Positions 44,464-53,621 are shown, counted from the first letter of the stretch. The stretch: 64,000 bases of DNA from Terriglobus sp. TAA 43 (GCF_000800015.1 NZ_JUGR01000001.1:62001-126000); one strand, 5' to 3'. Notes: generated by a model from the sequence alone, not told the origin. Translations and numbers: made by a program.

Positions 44464-44889
44464 TCATTGAGAGAGCGAGCGCTTTCGCTTGTCTTCCGCG
44501 AAGAGCCTGGGGCCGACCTCTATTAGTCTTGGCATCATTTTGTGTAGGCTGACGCGATCCCACGGAGCGTTGGTTCGCGTTCGCAGTCCTTTTTCATTGA
44601 GGTCGCTGACGATTTGGGAATAGGAAAAATCCTGGCTCAGCAGATCCATCATCTGCTTCAAGACTGCATTCTCGTAGGGGTCGATCTCGAGGCGCATGCA
44701 ATCGTCGGAGAGTCGGAGACCGTAAGGAATCTCTTCTGCGTGTTCCGGTTCGTGAGGTGTTTCGGATTCCGGAAGTTCTCGACGCCACTCGATCGAGACC
44801 AACTGCCATCCGGCCTTCTGGCGGTCGGCGATGAGAGTTGGGCTGAAGGGGCCGGAGAACCTGTCCTTGACTCGTTCAAAGTAAGGCAT
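44464..44889 (-). CDS. Recombinase-tail-like protein without catalytic domain
   Basis: A 141-residue protein. Residues about 53-115 resemble the helical 'Recombinase' region of large serine recombinases: PYGLRLSDDCMRLEIDP, then AVLKQMMDLLSQ, SYSQIVSDLNEKGLRTRTN, and a late PWDRVSLHKMM. The catalytic serine domain is entirely missing and the N-terminal 50 residues are unrelated. It is intact, so it may be a domesticated DNA-binding protein instead of debris. It lies upstream of the DUF1254 pair on the same strand. I do not know a function. Confidence 0.65.
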   Translation of the reverse strand: MPYFERVKDRFSGPFSPTLIADRQKAGWQLVSIEWRRELPESETPHEPEHAEEIPYGLRLSDDCMRLEIDPYENAVLKQMMDLLSQDFSYSQIVSDLNEKGLRTRTNAPWDRVSLHKMMPRLIEVGPRLFAEDKRKRSLSQ

Positions 44890-45059
44890 GTGTTTCCTCC
44901 AACGTTTGGACCAGCAATCGCCGCGCCAAAGTGTTTTGCTGAAGAATCAAGCGGTTGATGCGGAAGGGGTTTGAGAAAGCTGTGCGTCTTTGGACGGAGC
45001 TGTTCGCATGCGGACAAATTTCGAAATTCCACTTAGTGTGCCGTGGAGGCTTGTTGGCG

Positions 45060-45998
45060 TCAGTCCGGTGTGGGTTCAGAGATGTGATCGATCACTACGA
45101 TCCTGACTGGTCCTGTTGCGCTTTCTAATCGCACACCGAGTTGTTGCGCGACTGCCTGGATGAGCGTTGGGCCGCCATTGTCATCAGCTTCCGGAGTGAT
45201 GCGAGGACTTCCGCTGTCGGGGCGAAACTCGAGCGTTAGGTCGTACTTTCCGGTTAGTTCTGTACCGTCCACGATTGGCTTGGTGTCGAGGCCGGGAACT
45301 CCGGTCCCTGCCAGAGCCCGCACCCCGTCAACCAAGGTTGTGTTCGTTATACCAACGTGTAGCAAACCTCCTGATGTGTAGTACCAACTAAATCCGCAGT
45401 TCGTGACTGGTGGCGTTGAAGAATCAGGTGCTTTGCCAACGGAAGCATCCCCTTGCGTTGAACAACTGGCTCCGTCTGGATGTGGCCTGATGTTGGGTCC
45501 GAGTACACCGGGCTTGCTCAGGACAACTTTGTTCACCGCGCCCTCTTTGGTGAAGTCATGAATCTCCAGGGCGAATCGATCTGCCAACATGGTGCGGATC
45601 ATCTCACGCACCTGATCGCTGGTGCGCTGGCCTTCGATTCGAAAGGTCTCTCTATAGATCCGCTTTTTCACCCAGGCAGGCTGCTTTTCGAATGCGGCTT
45701 TGGCCTCACTTATCTGCAATCGATAGGCATAAGAAATTGTCAGCCAAACTGGTCCTGCCATCGTTTGCAGGCCGAAGACTGGTGCTGTTTTGTCGCGCAT
45801 GAATGCTGGTATGAATGGGAGCGAACCTGGAGGCGCGGGCTTTATCGACACTGTCTCAAAGGCCAGCGGAGCTGCGGTTGTAGCCGTTGTTTCTTGTTTT
45901 GGCTGTGAGGGCTGAGGCGCTTGTCCTTGAAGGTTGCCGATGGCGCATGCCACAAGCAACAGCGTTGCTGCCGTTTCTTTTCCTGTCATACCGTTCAT
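45060..45998 (-). CDS. TIGR03435-family secreted protein (second copy)
   Basis: About 312 residues starting at ATG 45998 (or 45989), which opens a short signal (TAATLLLVACAIGNLQG). Family blocks: FETVSIKPAPPGS, a TLADRFALEIHDFT-like middle segment, and a C-terminal GTELTGKYDLTLEF and LIQAVAQQLGV. It is more diverged than the copy at 8877. The open frame continues about 65 codons upstream, overlapping the LysR gene, but without a signal. Its role is unknown. Confidence 0.86.
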   Translation of the reverse strand: MNGMTGKETAATLLLVACAIGNLQGQAPQPSQPKQETTATTAAPLAFETVSIKPAPPGSLPFIPAFMRDKTAPVFGLQTMAGPVWLTISYAYRLQISEAKAAFEKQPAWVKKRIYRETFRIEGQRTSDQVREMIRTMLADRFALEIHDFTKEGAVNKVVLSKPGVLGPNIRPHPDGASCSTQGDASVGKAPDSSTPPVTNCGFSWYYTSGGLLHVGITNTTLVDGVRALAGTGVPGLDTKPIVDGTELTGKYDLTLEFRPDSGSPRITPEADDNGGPTLIQAVAQQLGVRLESATGPVRIVVIDHISEPTPD

Positions 45999-46098
45999 CC
46001 CGTTTTGCAGTCGGTTTACTAAGTGCCAGTACTGACCTATTGACGAACGACTGCCGGGTTTGTAAACGCGGGAATGGGAGGCGTGGTTGATGGATTTT

Positions 46099-47058
46099 CT
46101 ATCGGCCCCGTCTTCGCCGAGGGGCTTCGGCGGTTGATTCAGTAACGCCGAGAGGACGTGCAACGACGCTGGATTCGCGAGAGGCATGTTCATCGGCCCA
46201 CTGCAGGAACTTTTTGAGTAGTGGGGAAGTGTTGGACTTGTTGTAGCCCATGACGAGGTCGATGGTTGGGACTTCGCCGTGCAGAGGTCTGGCGACTACG
46301 GAGGGGATGAGGGCGTTTTGCACGTAGGACGGCAGCAGGGTGAAGCCGCCGGTGGATGCTACGAGCGACATGCCGCCTGAGAGAGTTTCGGCGTCGTAGA
46401 TTTGCTTGAGTTTGATGCCGACTCTTGCGGCGTATTCCTCGATGACAGTTTTGAGCACGGGGGCGGCTCGTGCTGTGCTGATGAAGTCTTCACGACAGAC
46501 GTCTTCCGGGCGTATGGTTTTATGCCTAGCAAGACGATGACGAGCAGGCAGGATCGCTACAAGAGGTTCGCGGGTTAGTAGTTTGAAATCGAGGCCTACT
46601 GTTTTGGTTTCGCGGCGTAGCAGGGCTACATCGATCTCGCCCTGCATTAATGCGTTCGCGAGTTCTGGTGATGATTTTGTTGTGATGGTGAGGTCGGCGC
46701 CGGATGCGTCGTCACGTAAGACGCGTAGAGCTTCGGTTAGCCATATGACTTCCTGACCTGGAAGGAAGCCCAGACTGAAGCCTGGTTTGTGGGGGCGTTC
46801 TGTGTTTCGCGCAGCTTCGCAGGCGACGTCGATCTGCATGAGTGCGAGTCTTGCATGGTCGAGAAAGACTCGACCTGCGGCGGTGAGTTCAATGCCACGC
46901 GCTTTGCGTTCGAGGAGCTTTACGCCGAGTTCCATTTCGAGATCGCGGATCTGTCGACTGAGTGATGGTTGCGCGGTATGGAGTCGACGCTCGGCGGCCT
47001 GTAAGAGACTGCCTTCTTCAGCTACGGCAATGAAGTAACGCAGATGGCGAAGTTCCAT
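46099..47058 (-). CDS. LysR-family transcription regulator
   Basis: A 319-residue LysR regulator: winged HTH at 1-60 (ELRHLRYFIAVAEEGSLLQAAERRLHTAQPSLSRQI split by convention), then an effector domain about 90-290. It resembles the HcaR/CynR-like branch. It is divergent from an alpha/beta hydrolase; a perfect T-N11-A dyad lies 14 bases upstream of its start, so it probably controls the hydrolase and itself. Effector unknown. Confidence 0.9.
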   Translation of the reverse strand: MELRHLRYFIAVAEEGSLLQAAERRLHTAQPSLSRQIRDLEMELGVKLLERKARGIELTAAGRVFLDHARLALMQIDVACEAARNTERPHKPGFSLGFLPGQEVIWLTEALRVLRDDASGADLTITTKSSPELANALMQGEIDVALLRRETKTVGLDFKLLTREPLVAILPARHRLARHKTIRPEDVCREDFISTARAAPVLKTVIEEYAARVGIKLKQIYDAETLSGGMSLVASTGGFTLLPSYVQNALIPSVVARPLHGEVPTIDLVMGYNKSNTSPLLKKFLQWADEHASRESSVVARPLGVTESTAEAPRRRRGR

Positions 47059-47071
47059 TGAGAGACCCTCT

Positions 47072-47094
47072 AGCTATGCGCAATAAGCATAGCT
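47072..47094. promoter_or_regulatory. LysR-type operator (T-N11-A dyad)
   Basis: Perfect 8-bp arms, AGCTATGC (47072-47079) and GCATAGCT (47087-47094), flank GCAATAA. The inner ATGC/GCAT has exactly the T-N11-A spacing expected of LysR binding sites. It lies between the LysR gene and the divergent hydrolase. Confidence 0.7.
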
Positions 47095-47197
47095 CAAGCA
47101 ATCAAAGTATTTGTGCGCGTGATTGCGGAGGACGACTCTATGGCTAACGGGGAACGCGTCGCGTGTTCTTCGGAATTTCAACCTGAGGAGTTACACC

Positions 47198-47899
47198 ATG
47201 TCAGCACAACAGAAAGTCGCTATCGTTTTTTGTCACGGGATATGGGCCGATGGCTCGTGTTTCAGCAAGGTCATTCCCGCACTGCAGAAGGACGGCCATG
47301 AAGTGATTGCAGCGCAGTATGGCCTGGACTCGTATGAAGGGGACGTGGCTGCTATCAAGCGCACGCTGAATCGTGTGGGAAGTCCAGTTCTGCTTGTGGG
47401 GCATTCCTATGGCGGCGCTACGATTACGGCTGCCGGCGTGGATGAACGTGTGGCGGGATTGGTTTATATCTCGGCCGTTGCACCGGATGCAGGTGAGACG
47501 GTGCAGAACCAACTGGACAAATATCCTTCCGACATCTTTTCGCGTGTGGCGGTGGCGGATGGGCGCGCATGGTTGCTTCCGAACGGAACGGAGTTCTTTT
47601 GCGGAGACTTGTCCGCTGAAGAACAGAAGCTGGTTTGGGCAACGCACTATGCTCCTGTTGCTGATTTGTTCCAGCAACAGAAGCTTGATGCCAACGGCGT
47701 TGCGTGGAGAACGAAGCCGAGCTGGTATGTTCTGGCGAAGCAGGACCACACCGTTCATCCTGATCTGCAGCGGTGGGTGTCAAAACGTATGGGCGCAACA
47801 GTGACGGAGGTGGAGAGCAGCCATGTGCCGATGCTCTCTATGCCTGATGTTGTGATTGATGTGATTCGCAAGGCTGCGAAATCACTGGAAGGGAAGTAA
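47198..47899 (+). CDS. Alpha/beta hydrolase
   Basis: A 233-residue hydrolase. ATG 47198 is chosen: GAGGAG is upstream at about 47184, and the frame's earlier start codons lack one. Oxyanion/GxSxG features: FCHGIWADGS (11-20) and GHSYGG with nucleophile Ser70; a candidate acid Asp in AKQDHTVHP and His in SSHVPM complete the triad. It is a small esterase/lipase of the EstC/methylesterase-like type. The LysR gene beside it suggests inducible expression. Substrate unknown. Confidence 0.88.
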   Translation: MSAQQKVAIVFCHGIWADGSCFSKVIPALQKDGHEVIAAQYGLDSYEGDVAAIKRTLNRVGSPVLLVGHSYGGATITAAGVDERVAGLVYISAVAPDAGETVQNQLDKYPSDIFSRVAVADGRAWLLPNGTEFFCGDLSAEEQKLVWATHYAPVADLFQQQKLDANGVAWRTKPSWYVLAKQDHTVHPDLQRWVSKRMGATVTEVESSHVPMLSMPDVVIDVIRKAAKSLEGK

Positions 47900-47929
47900 A
47901 TCTTCTTAGAAGCTTTAAGGCTTCATGAC

Positions 47930-47965
47930 TACGACAGACCGCCACATGACGGTCTGTCGTATTTG
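47930..47965. terminator. Hairpin between convergent hydrolase and VOC genes
   Basis: A 12-bp perfect stem, TACGACAGACCG (47930-47941) and CGGTCTGTCGTA (47950-47961), with an 8-base loop and TTT after it. Confidence 0.8.
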
Positions 47966-47974
47966 GACTTGATG

Positions 47975-48424
47975 CTAGCCATACATGACGCCTGCGTGGC
48001 TTTGGCCTACTTCAATGAGATAGCCGTCTGGGTCGCGGATGTAGCAGCGTATCTCGCCGTATTTATCGATGGGTTCTGTAAGGAAATCGGCTCCGCGGCT
48101 TTTCCATAGCTGATACGACGCCTGCATGTCGGCTACGCGAAAGTTCATGAAGCTGTTGATGTGGTCGGGGTCGGGAGTGCTTAGTGTCACTGTTGGTTTG
48201 TCTGGTGTGGGGCCGCCGCCGACGTTCAGGATCATCCAGATATTTGCGAGTTGAAGGTAGCAGGGTGCGTTGCCATCGCCAAGCGTAAGGATGCGAGCGC
48301 CGAAGACTTTTTCGTAGTAGCGGGCGGATCGCTCAATGTCACTCACGGTAAGAAAATGTGCGATGCTGAGGCCCTCTTTGGGAGGCATCTCAAAACTGTC
48401 TTGTCCGACTTGTATGTCGCTCAT
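47975..48424 (-). CDS. VOC-family (glyoxalase/bleomycin-resistance fold) protein
   Basis: A 149-residue single VOC domain. It shows SIAHFLTVSDIERSARYYEKVFG with the first metal His, NFRVADMQASYQLWKSRGADF, and the C-terminal RDPDGYLIEVGQ with the metal Glu. It could be a glyoxalase, dioxygenase or resistance protein; the sequence does not decide. It lies 13 bases after the aldo/keto reductase and is probably in one operon with it. Confidence 0.88.
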   Translation of the reverse strand: MSDIQVGQDSFEMPPKEGLSIAHFLTVSDIERSARYYEKVFGARILTLGDGNAPCYLQLANIWMILNVGGGPTPDKPTVTLSTPDPDHINSFMNFRVADMQASYQLWKSRGADFLTEPIDKYGEIRCYIRDPDGYLIEVGQSHAGVMYG

Positions 48425-48437
48425 GGACTGTTCCTTT

Positions 48438-49379
48438 TCATGCTGAGGGTTTGCGTGGAATGAACCCCGGCACGCCGGTATTGACTACGTTGTTGAGGCG
48501 TTCTCTTGTCTCGATGCGATTGATTTCGTCGAGGGCTTCTTGTGGAAGAGGAGAGATGTTGAAGTTCTCTTGTGCGCGGTCTGCGGATTTTGGGGTGGTG
48601 AGTAACGCGGTGCCGCGTTGAATGGCCCATGCGAGCAATACCTGTGCAGGTGTTTTGCCTACGCGTGTGGCGATCTGCGTGATGACTGGATCTTCAAGCG
48701 GGCCGGGTCTTGCGCCGTGGCCTAAGGGAGCGAAGGCGAGGAGGATGATGCTTTTCTCTTTGCAGAATTGGAGGAGTTCGTCTTCCGGCAGGTATGGATG
48801 CGATTCCACTTGTACGACGGCGGGTTTGATTCTTGCCGCGTCGTAGAGCGGCGCTAGTTTTTCAAGCGTGATGTCTGAGAGGCCGATGGCGTTGCATCTG
48901 CCTTGGTCGACAAGACTCTCAAGGGCTTTCCATGTATCGACCAAGGTGATGTCGGTGTCGTAGATGACATTGCCGGATGCGTCGCGCGGATCCTGGTTAT
49001 CGCCGGGCTGAAATGCGTATGGCGTGTGGATGAGGTAGAGATCGAGATGAGTTAGCTTGAGCCTTTCAAGGCTGGCTTCAAATGCGGGGCGGACGCGTTC
49101 TGGTCGATGATTGCTGTTCCAGAGTTTTGTGGTGACGAAGATGTCTTCTCGCTTGAGACCGAGCGCAGCCATGCCGTCTTGTAGCGCTTCGCCAACCTGG
49201 CTTTCATTGCGATAGCGCTCGGCGGCGTCGAAGTGTCGAAAGCCGGCTTGCAGTGCGTCGCGGGTGGCACTTACCGTCAGGTTTAAGTCGGGTATGAGAG
49301 TCCCAAAGCCCAGAGCCGGCATGAGGCCGCTTCCATCGCGCAGGGGTAATTTCGTCGTCCGAAATTCAGCGTCGGTCAC
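48438..49379 (-). CDS. Aldo/keto reductase
   Basis: A 313-residue NADPH-dependent carbonyl reductase. The catalytic tetrad can be placed: Asp51 and Tyr56 (FDAAERY), Lys85 (FVTTKLW) and His118 (LIHTPYA). The barrel is of normal length. It begins the operon with the VOC gene and is divergent from a porin. Substrate not evident. Confidence 0.92.
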   Translation of the reverse strand: MTDAEFRTTKLPLRDGSGLMPALGFGTLIPDLNLTVSATRDALQAGFRHFDAAERYRNESQVGEALQDGMAALGLKREDIFVTTKLWNSNHRPERVRPAFEASLERLKLTHLDLYLIHTPYAFQPGDNQDPRDASGNVIYDTDITLVDTWKALESLVDQGRCNAIGLSDITLEKLAPLYDAARIKPAVVQVESHPYLPEDELLQFCKEKSIILLAFAPLGHGARPGPLEDPVITQIATRVGKTPAQVLLAWAIQRGTALLTTPKSADRAQENFNISPLPQEALDEINRIETRERLNNVVNTGVPGFIPRKPSA

Positions 49380-49590
49380 GTGTCCACCTCGGTGGCCAGG
49401 GATTCAGGATTTGGCCAAAGTCTACGCTTGGAAGATGTGAAATCGGACGGGAAGAATGTAAATCTCCCGCCAAGTCGTGCCAAGCTGTTCTGCGAAAGCT
49501 GCTATGACGTGCTTCCGTATGGTTGTGGCCGCGGTGTAAGCTTGTTCTCTCTTCACAAAGCATTCATTTTTGGCTGTAAGGACTCAACGC

Positions 49591-51075
49591 ATGAAGTCTG
49601 GCAGGACCCGGACGCTGCATGTCGGGGCTTTTGCCTTTGCCAGCGTCATGATGGGCGGAGTGTACGCTCAGCAACCGAAAACCGATGCGCCTGTGCCGCA
49701 AACGCAGGCGAGCCCTGGTGCCAACGATTCCAAGAGCAGTCTGCCGGATGCGCAGACGGTGATTCACGGAAATTTTGTGCAACGGCTAGGACGCTTTTAT
49801 TGGGCGGACTGGCGTGGCAAACTTCCTGCTGGGCCGACTCCTGCGCGGCGCGCCTTCGATGCGCCGCTGGATAGTCCGCCATATCCTGCTGGCGACTGGA
49901 GCTATGGTGGATCGCCGACGATTGGCGTGCCGGATACGACGACGTATCCGCTGATGACGGCGTTGAAGATGGAGAACAGACGGACGAAGATTTATGGGTG
50001 GGCGAAGGGCACATATAACCAGAGCACCAGCCATGACAGCAACTATCCGCTGACGTTTGCTTCGACACCGAACGCCGCGCGCCTGCACCAGGTGGTGACG
50101 TTTATTGAACGGTTGCCGGATACGGTGCAGAACACGCACTTTGACTGGGGATACCACATTACCGCGCTGTACTACGGCGTGGACTATCGGTTTACGACAA
50201 CCAAGGGATACCTGAGCGATCAGCTATTGAACGAAGGGCGCACGTATGGCTTTGATCCTTTGATGGAGTATGCGGATCTGTATTTTCCGGTGAAGGATGG
50301 TTTGAATATCCGTGTGGGGCGGTTTCTTTCACTGCCTGGACTCGATTCACCGCTGGCTCCGAATAACTACACGATGACGCGTTCGCTTGTGTACACGGCG
50401 GCTCCTGTAACGGAGACGGGAGCAGTGGCCACGTTGAAGTTGAATAAGCAGTGGCTGGTGCAGCTTGGTATGTCGGCGGGGCATGATGTGTCGCCGTGGT
50501 CGAGTGACCATAAGCCTTCACTGATTGCATGTGTGAACTATTCGACGGCGACGAATCATGACAACGTCTACGTCTGCGCGAATGGCATTAACGATGGCAA
50601 GTATGCCTATAACAATGTGCAACAGTATGACGCGGTCTGGGCGCACAAGTTCAATGCGAAATGGCACATGGCAACGGAAGCGTGGGTGATGTATCAGCGC
50701 GATGTGCCGAACATTGCGAACGATGTTGAAAATGCGCCGCCCCCGGAGAGTGGTTCATTAGGCGCCGTGTGCGCGCCGGGTATGTTGCGGTGTTTTACAT
50801 CTGAATATGCAATCGTTAACTATCTTAACCGTGAGATCAGCCCGTCGTTAACGGTTGGATTCCGTTCGGATCTGTTGAATGACAAGAAGGGGCAACGCAC
50901 TGGCACTGCTACGAAGTACACAGAGAACACGCTGTACGTGAACCGGTATTTTGGCAGCACGTTCCTGATGCAGTCGGACCTGCGGTTTGATCACTCGTGG
51001 GATAAGCTCGGCTATAACAATGGCAAGGCGCGGAACCAGTTGGTGTGGGGTGTCAGCCTTGTGTATCGCTATTGA
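49591..51075 (+). CDS. Outer-membrane beta-barrel porin-like protein
   Basis: A 494-residue outer-membrane protein. ATG 49591 (MKSGRTRT) follows AAGGA at 49578-49582 and opens a signal (VGAFAFASVMMGGVYA). It has many alternating aromatic strands and loops (KIYGWAKGTYNQ, FTTTKGYLSDQ, NIRVGRFLSLPG, KWHMATEAWVMYQR) and ends with an aromatic strand terminus (GVSLVYRY). It matches the putative beta-barrel porin-2 type. It is followed directly by thiE, so these may be co-transcribed by read-through. Solute unknown. Confidence 0.85.
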   Translation: MKSGRTRTLHVGAFAFASVMMGGVYAQQPKTDAPVPQTQASPGANDSKSSLPDAQTVIHGNFVQRLGRFYWADWRGKLPAGPTPARRAFDAPLDSPPYPAGDWSYGGSPTIGVPDTTTYPLMTALKMENRRTKIYGWAKGTYNQSTSHDSNYPLTFASTPNAARLHQVVTFIERLPDTVQNTHFDWGYHITALYYGVDYRFTTTKGYLSDQLLNEGRTYGFDPLMEYADLYFPVKDGLNIRVGRFLSLPGLDSPLAPNNYTMTRSLVYTAAPVTETGAVATLKLNKQWLVQLGMSAGHDVSPWSSDHKPSLIACVNYSTATNHDNVYVCANGINDGKYAYNNVQQYDAVWAHKFNAKWHMATEAWVMYQRDVPNIANDVENAPPPESGSLGAVCAPGMLRCFTSEYAIVNYLNREISPSLTVGFRSDLLNDKKGQRTGTATKYTENTLYVNRYFGSTFLMQSDLRFDHSWDKLGYNNGKARNQLVWGVSLVYRY

Positions 51076-51702
51076 ATGGAGTTTCAAGGGATGACGCAGT
51101 TGCCGCGGCTGTACGCGATTCTGGATGCGGAGAGTTGTGCGCGGCGTGGGCTGTCTTTGCTGGAGACTGCGAGGGCCTGGCGCGATGCGGGTGTGACCCT
51201 GTTGCAGTATCGCGATAAGGTGGCGTCGGATCTGGGTGTTTTGCGGAATGCTGCGTTGTTGCGCGAAGTGTTTGGTGGCTTAGAGGCCACGCTGATCTTG
51301 AATGATCGCGTGCACTTGTTTGCTGATTCAGGATTTGATGGTGTGCATGTGGGGCAGGGAGATGCTTCGGTTGCCGCTGTTCGCGCGGTGATTGGGCCGG
51401 ATGCGGTGTTGGGTGTTTCCACGCATAATCCTGCGCAGGTTTCTGCAGCGGATTTACTGTCGGTTTCTTATGTGGCGGTGGGGCCGGTGTTTGCTACGTC
51501 GACGAAGTTGGATACGGAGCCGGTGGTGGGGTTGGATGGAGTTGCGCTGGCTCGTTCGTTGACGCGGAAACCGCTGGTGGCGATTGGTGGGATTACGCAG
51601 GCGAATGCGGCGGCGGTTCTTGAGGCTGGTGCGGATTCTGTGGCGGTGATTTCCGGATTGTTGGATGGGGATGTTCGCGGCTTTGTTGCGGCTCATCGTT
51701 AG
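51076..51702 (+). CDS. thiE: Thiamine phosphate synthase
   Basis: A 208-residue TIM-barrel enzyme that joins the pyrimidine and thiazole halves of thiamine. Blocks: LLQYRDK, ILNDRVHLF, DGVHVGQGD, and YVAVGPVFATSTK with GGIT later. It has the normal length. ATG 51076 abuts the porin stop; ATG 51091 has AAGGG closer and is an alternative. No other thi gene and no recognisable TPP riboswitch is seen nearby. Confidence 0.92.
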   Translation: MEFQGMTQLPRLYAILDAESCARRGLSLLETARAWRDAGVTLLQYRDKVASDLGVLRNAALLREVFGGLEATLILNDRVHLFADSGFDGVHVGQGDASVAAVRAVIGPDAVLGVSTHNPAQVSAADLLSVSYVAVGPVFATSTKLDTEPVVGLDGVALARSLTRKPLVAIGGITQANAAAVLEAGADSVAVISGLLDGDVRGFVAAHR

Positions 51703-51792
51703 ACAAATGATTGTTCATAGGAGCGCTGTGCATTGGCTAGTCAAGCTGTGAGATGTGAGTGTTACCGGCATGATCCAAAGACATTCGACCGC

Positions 51793-52206
51793 ATGGAACT
51801 CTTTCTTCCTTTGGCTGTGGTGATGTTTGTTGGTCTTTGGACGGCGTTGATCATTGATTCCTTCGTCACGACTCTGATGGCAACAGCTATCTGCTACACA
51901 GCATTCATTGGGTTAATGACGTTCAGCGCGTATCGCGGGCAACAACCTTTTTTCTTTGGCTGTCCATATACAGAGTCGGTTTTACCGAAGTTGTTTCTGC
52001 GACATGGTGCATATCTCGCAGCGGTTCTGCTGCTGGAACTCGTGGCATTCTTAATTCGCGGTTACCTGCCTGCGGCGTTTGTCGTCGCAAGGGGCAAAAC
52101 TCCTCCAGTGTTAGGAGCAACGCTCTTTTCTCTGACTGTAGTGCTTGCTTTAGTTCAGGCTCTTACAAATCGCCAACTACTTGCACGCGCGCACCATGAG
52201 CCTTAG
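51793..52206 (+). CDS. Hypothetical four-helix membrane protein
   Basis: About 137 residues from ATG 51793; the frame is open upstream to 51733 but with charged, non-membrane sequence. It has four hydrophobic helices (LPLAVVMFVGLWTALIIDSF, MATAICYTAFIGLMTF, LAAVLLLELVAFLIRGYL, LGATLFSLTVVLALVQAL). I do not recognise the family. A strong hairpin follows, shared with the convergent acetamidase gene. Confidence 0.65.
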   Translation: MELFLPLAVVMFVGLWTALIIDSFVTTLMATAICYTAFIGLMTFSAYRGQQPFFFGCPYTESVLPKLFLRHGAYLAAVLLLELVAFLIRGYLPAAFVVARGKTPPVLGATLFSLTVVLALVQALTNRQLLARAHHEP

Positions 52207-52224
52207 GCATCGTCCATGGAACAT

Positions 52225-52260
52225 GAAGCGAAGCAGGCTTCTCTGCTTCGCTTCCTTTCA
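52225..52260. terminator. Bidirectional terminator between membrane protein and acetamidase genes
   Basis: A perfect 12-bp stem, GAAGCGAAGCAG (52225-52236) and CTGCTTCGCTTC (52243-52254), with a 6-base loop and a CTTTCATT tail. Confidence 0.85.
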
Positions 52261-52298
52261 TTGCGCACGCAATTGGTTCTTAATGCTGAAAAGGAATG

Positions 52299-53621
52299 CT
52301 ACGGTGTTGCTGGTTTGGTGAGCGTTGCTAGTTTGCTTTTGGCCATTTTCAGCACGACGCCTGCGTTGCGGTCGGCGGCTTCGCTGATCTTGTATTCGGC
52401 GGCGGTGCCGAGGACCATGGCGAATTCCTGCGGTGTGAGTTTGTATTCCTGTTCGAGGTAGGCGGACATGGTTTCTGTGGCGTCGGCGAAGGCCTGGTCG
52501 ATGGAGCCATCGAGGCCTACGGCCATGATGTGAGTGTCGGTGTCGACGAAGACTCCGGGGATGCGTTTGCCTTTGAGCACCTCTACCTGGACGGTGACGT
52601 CGAGCGAGGTTTCGAGGGCGTCGCCTGTGGTTTCGCCGTCGCCCTGAACCGCGTGGCCGTCGCCGAAGAAGAGCAGAGCACCGGGGACGCGAACGGGCAG
52701 GAGTACGGTTGCGCCTTCGTTGACTTCATTGAAATCCATGTTGCCGCCGAAGCCACCGCTGTCGCCGGTGCGAATGCCGGGGCCTGAGGCATCACCGGGA
52801 GCGACGGCGACGCAGCCGAGCATGGGTCGTACGGGGACGCTGTAATGCTGCATGTGTGGGCCGGGTTTTTCCGGGGTAGCAATGTTGTTGGCGAGGTCGA
52901 GATGCCAACGGACGGTGTCTACCTTGTTCTGCGATTTGGCTGCGAGTGCTGGCGTGTTGGCGCGGGGAACGATGCCGTTGGTGCTCATGGCCCAGTCGCG
53001 GTTGAGGCGGAGTTTGCGAATGTGGACGACGAGGGTGTCGCCGGGCATGGCGCCGTTCACGTAGAACGGGCCGGTCTGCGGATTGCCGCCGAGCGAGCGC
53101 GGTGTGCCGCTGGGGTCATTGCCTCCGGCGTCGACGGTCCATGTGTGGAGCGTGTCGCCAGGGTTGATGGTGAGTACTGGTTTGTACGCGCTGGAGTACT
53201 GGCGTTGGAAGACGGTAGGCGTGAACTCATGTGTCCTGGGCGGCGCGGAGGATGCGCTTGACGAGACGTTGCGGACAGCCTTGAACGTGTGCGTGGTGGG
53301 GTGATTCACAGTCATGTTCTGTGCCCAGATCATGGTGCCGGTGATGGTATCGCCCGAGATGGTCGCGGTTACGTCCTCGTAGCCATCGCCGCCGGGATCC
53401 TTTGCGTGGAAGGTGAGCTTACCGTCCTTGAGGGTGCCTTCGAGTTTGTCGCCTGCGTAGTTGCCGGTGATGTGGTCGCCCTGCTGCTCCACCGTGAGGG
53501 GCCAGGTGGTGGGCGTGCCGAATGTGTCTAGCGTGATGGTCCACTTACCGGCGATATTGGGCTGCTGGGCGAGAGCGGGGAGGGAGATAAGCGACAGGAA
53601 AACGAGGCTGGCGACTTTCAT
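52299..53621 (-). CDS. Secreted acetamidase/formamidase with N-terminal extra domain
   Basis: A 440-residue protein. ATG 53621 has GGAG nine bases upstream and opens a signal (FLSLISLPALA). Residues about 22-105 form a beta-rich, lipocalin-like module (AGKWTITLDTFG...), which is unusual. The rest is an acetamidase/formamidase domain: NPGDTLHTWTVDAGG, MPGDTLVVHI, GGFGGNMDFNE, VPGALLFFGDGHAVQGDGE. The enzyme releases ammonia from short amides. The extra module may bind polymer or lipid, or help anchor the protein (inference). Confidence 0.87.
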   Translation of the reverse strand: MKVASLVFLSLISLPALAQQPNIAGKWTITLDTFGTPTTWPLTVEQQGDHITGNYAGDKLEGTLKDGKLTFHAKDPGGDGYEDVTATISGDTITGTMIWAQNMTVNHPTTHTFKAVRNVSSSASSAPPRTHEFTPTVFQRQYSSAYKPVLTINPGDTLHTWTVDAGGNDPSGTPRSLGGNPQTGPFYVNGAMPGDTLVVHIRKLRLNRDWAMSTNGIVPRANTPALAAKSQNKVDTVRWHLDLANNIATPEKPGPHMQHYSVPVRPMLGCVAVAPGDASGPGIRTGDSGGFGGNMDFNEVNEGATVLLPVRVPGALLFFGDGHAVQGDGETTGDALETSLDVTVQVEVLKGKRIPGVFVDTDTHIMAVGLDGSIDQAFADATETMSAYLEQEYKLTPQEFAMVLGTAAEYKISEAADRNAGVVLKMAKSKLATLTKPATP

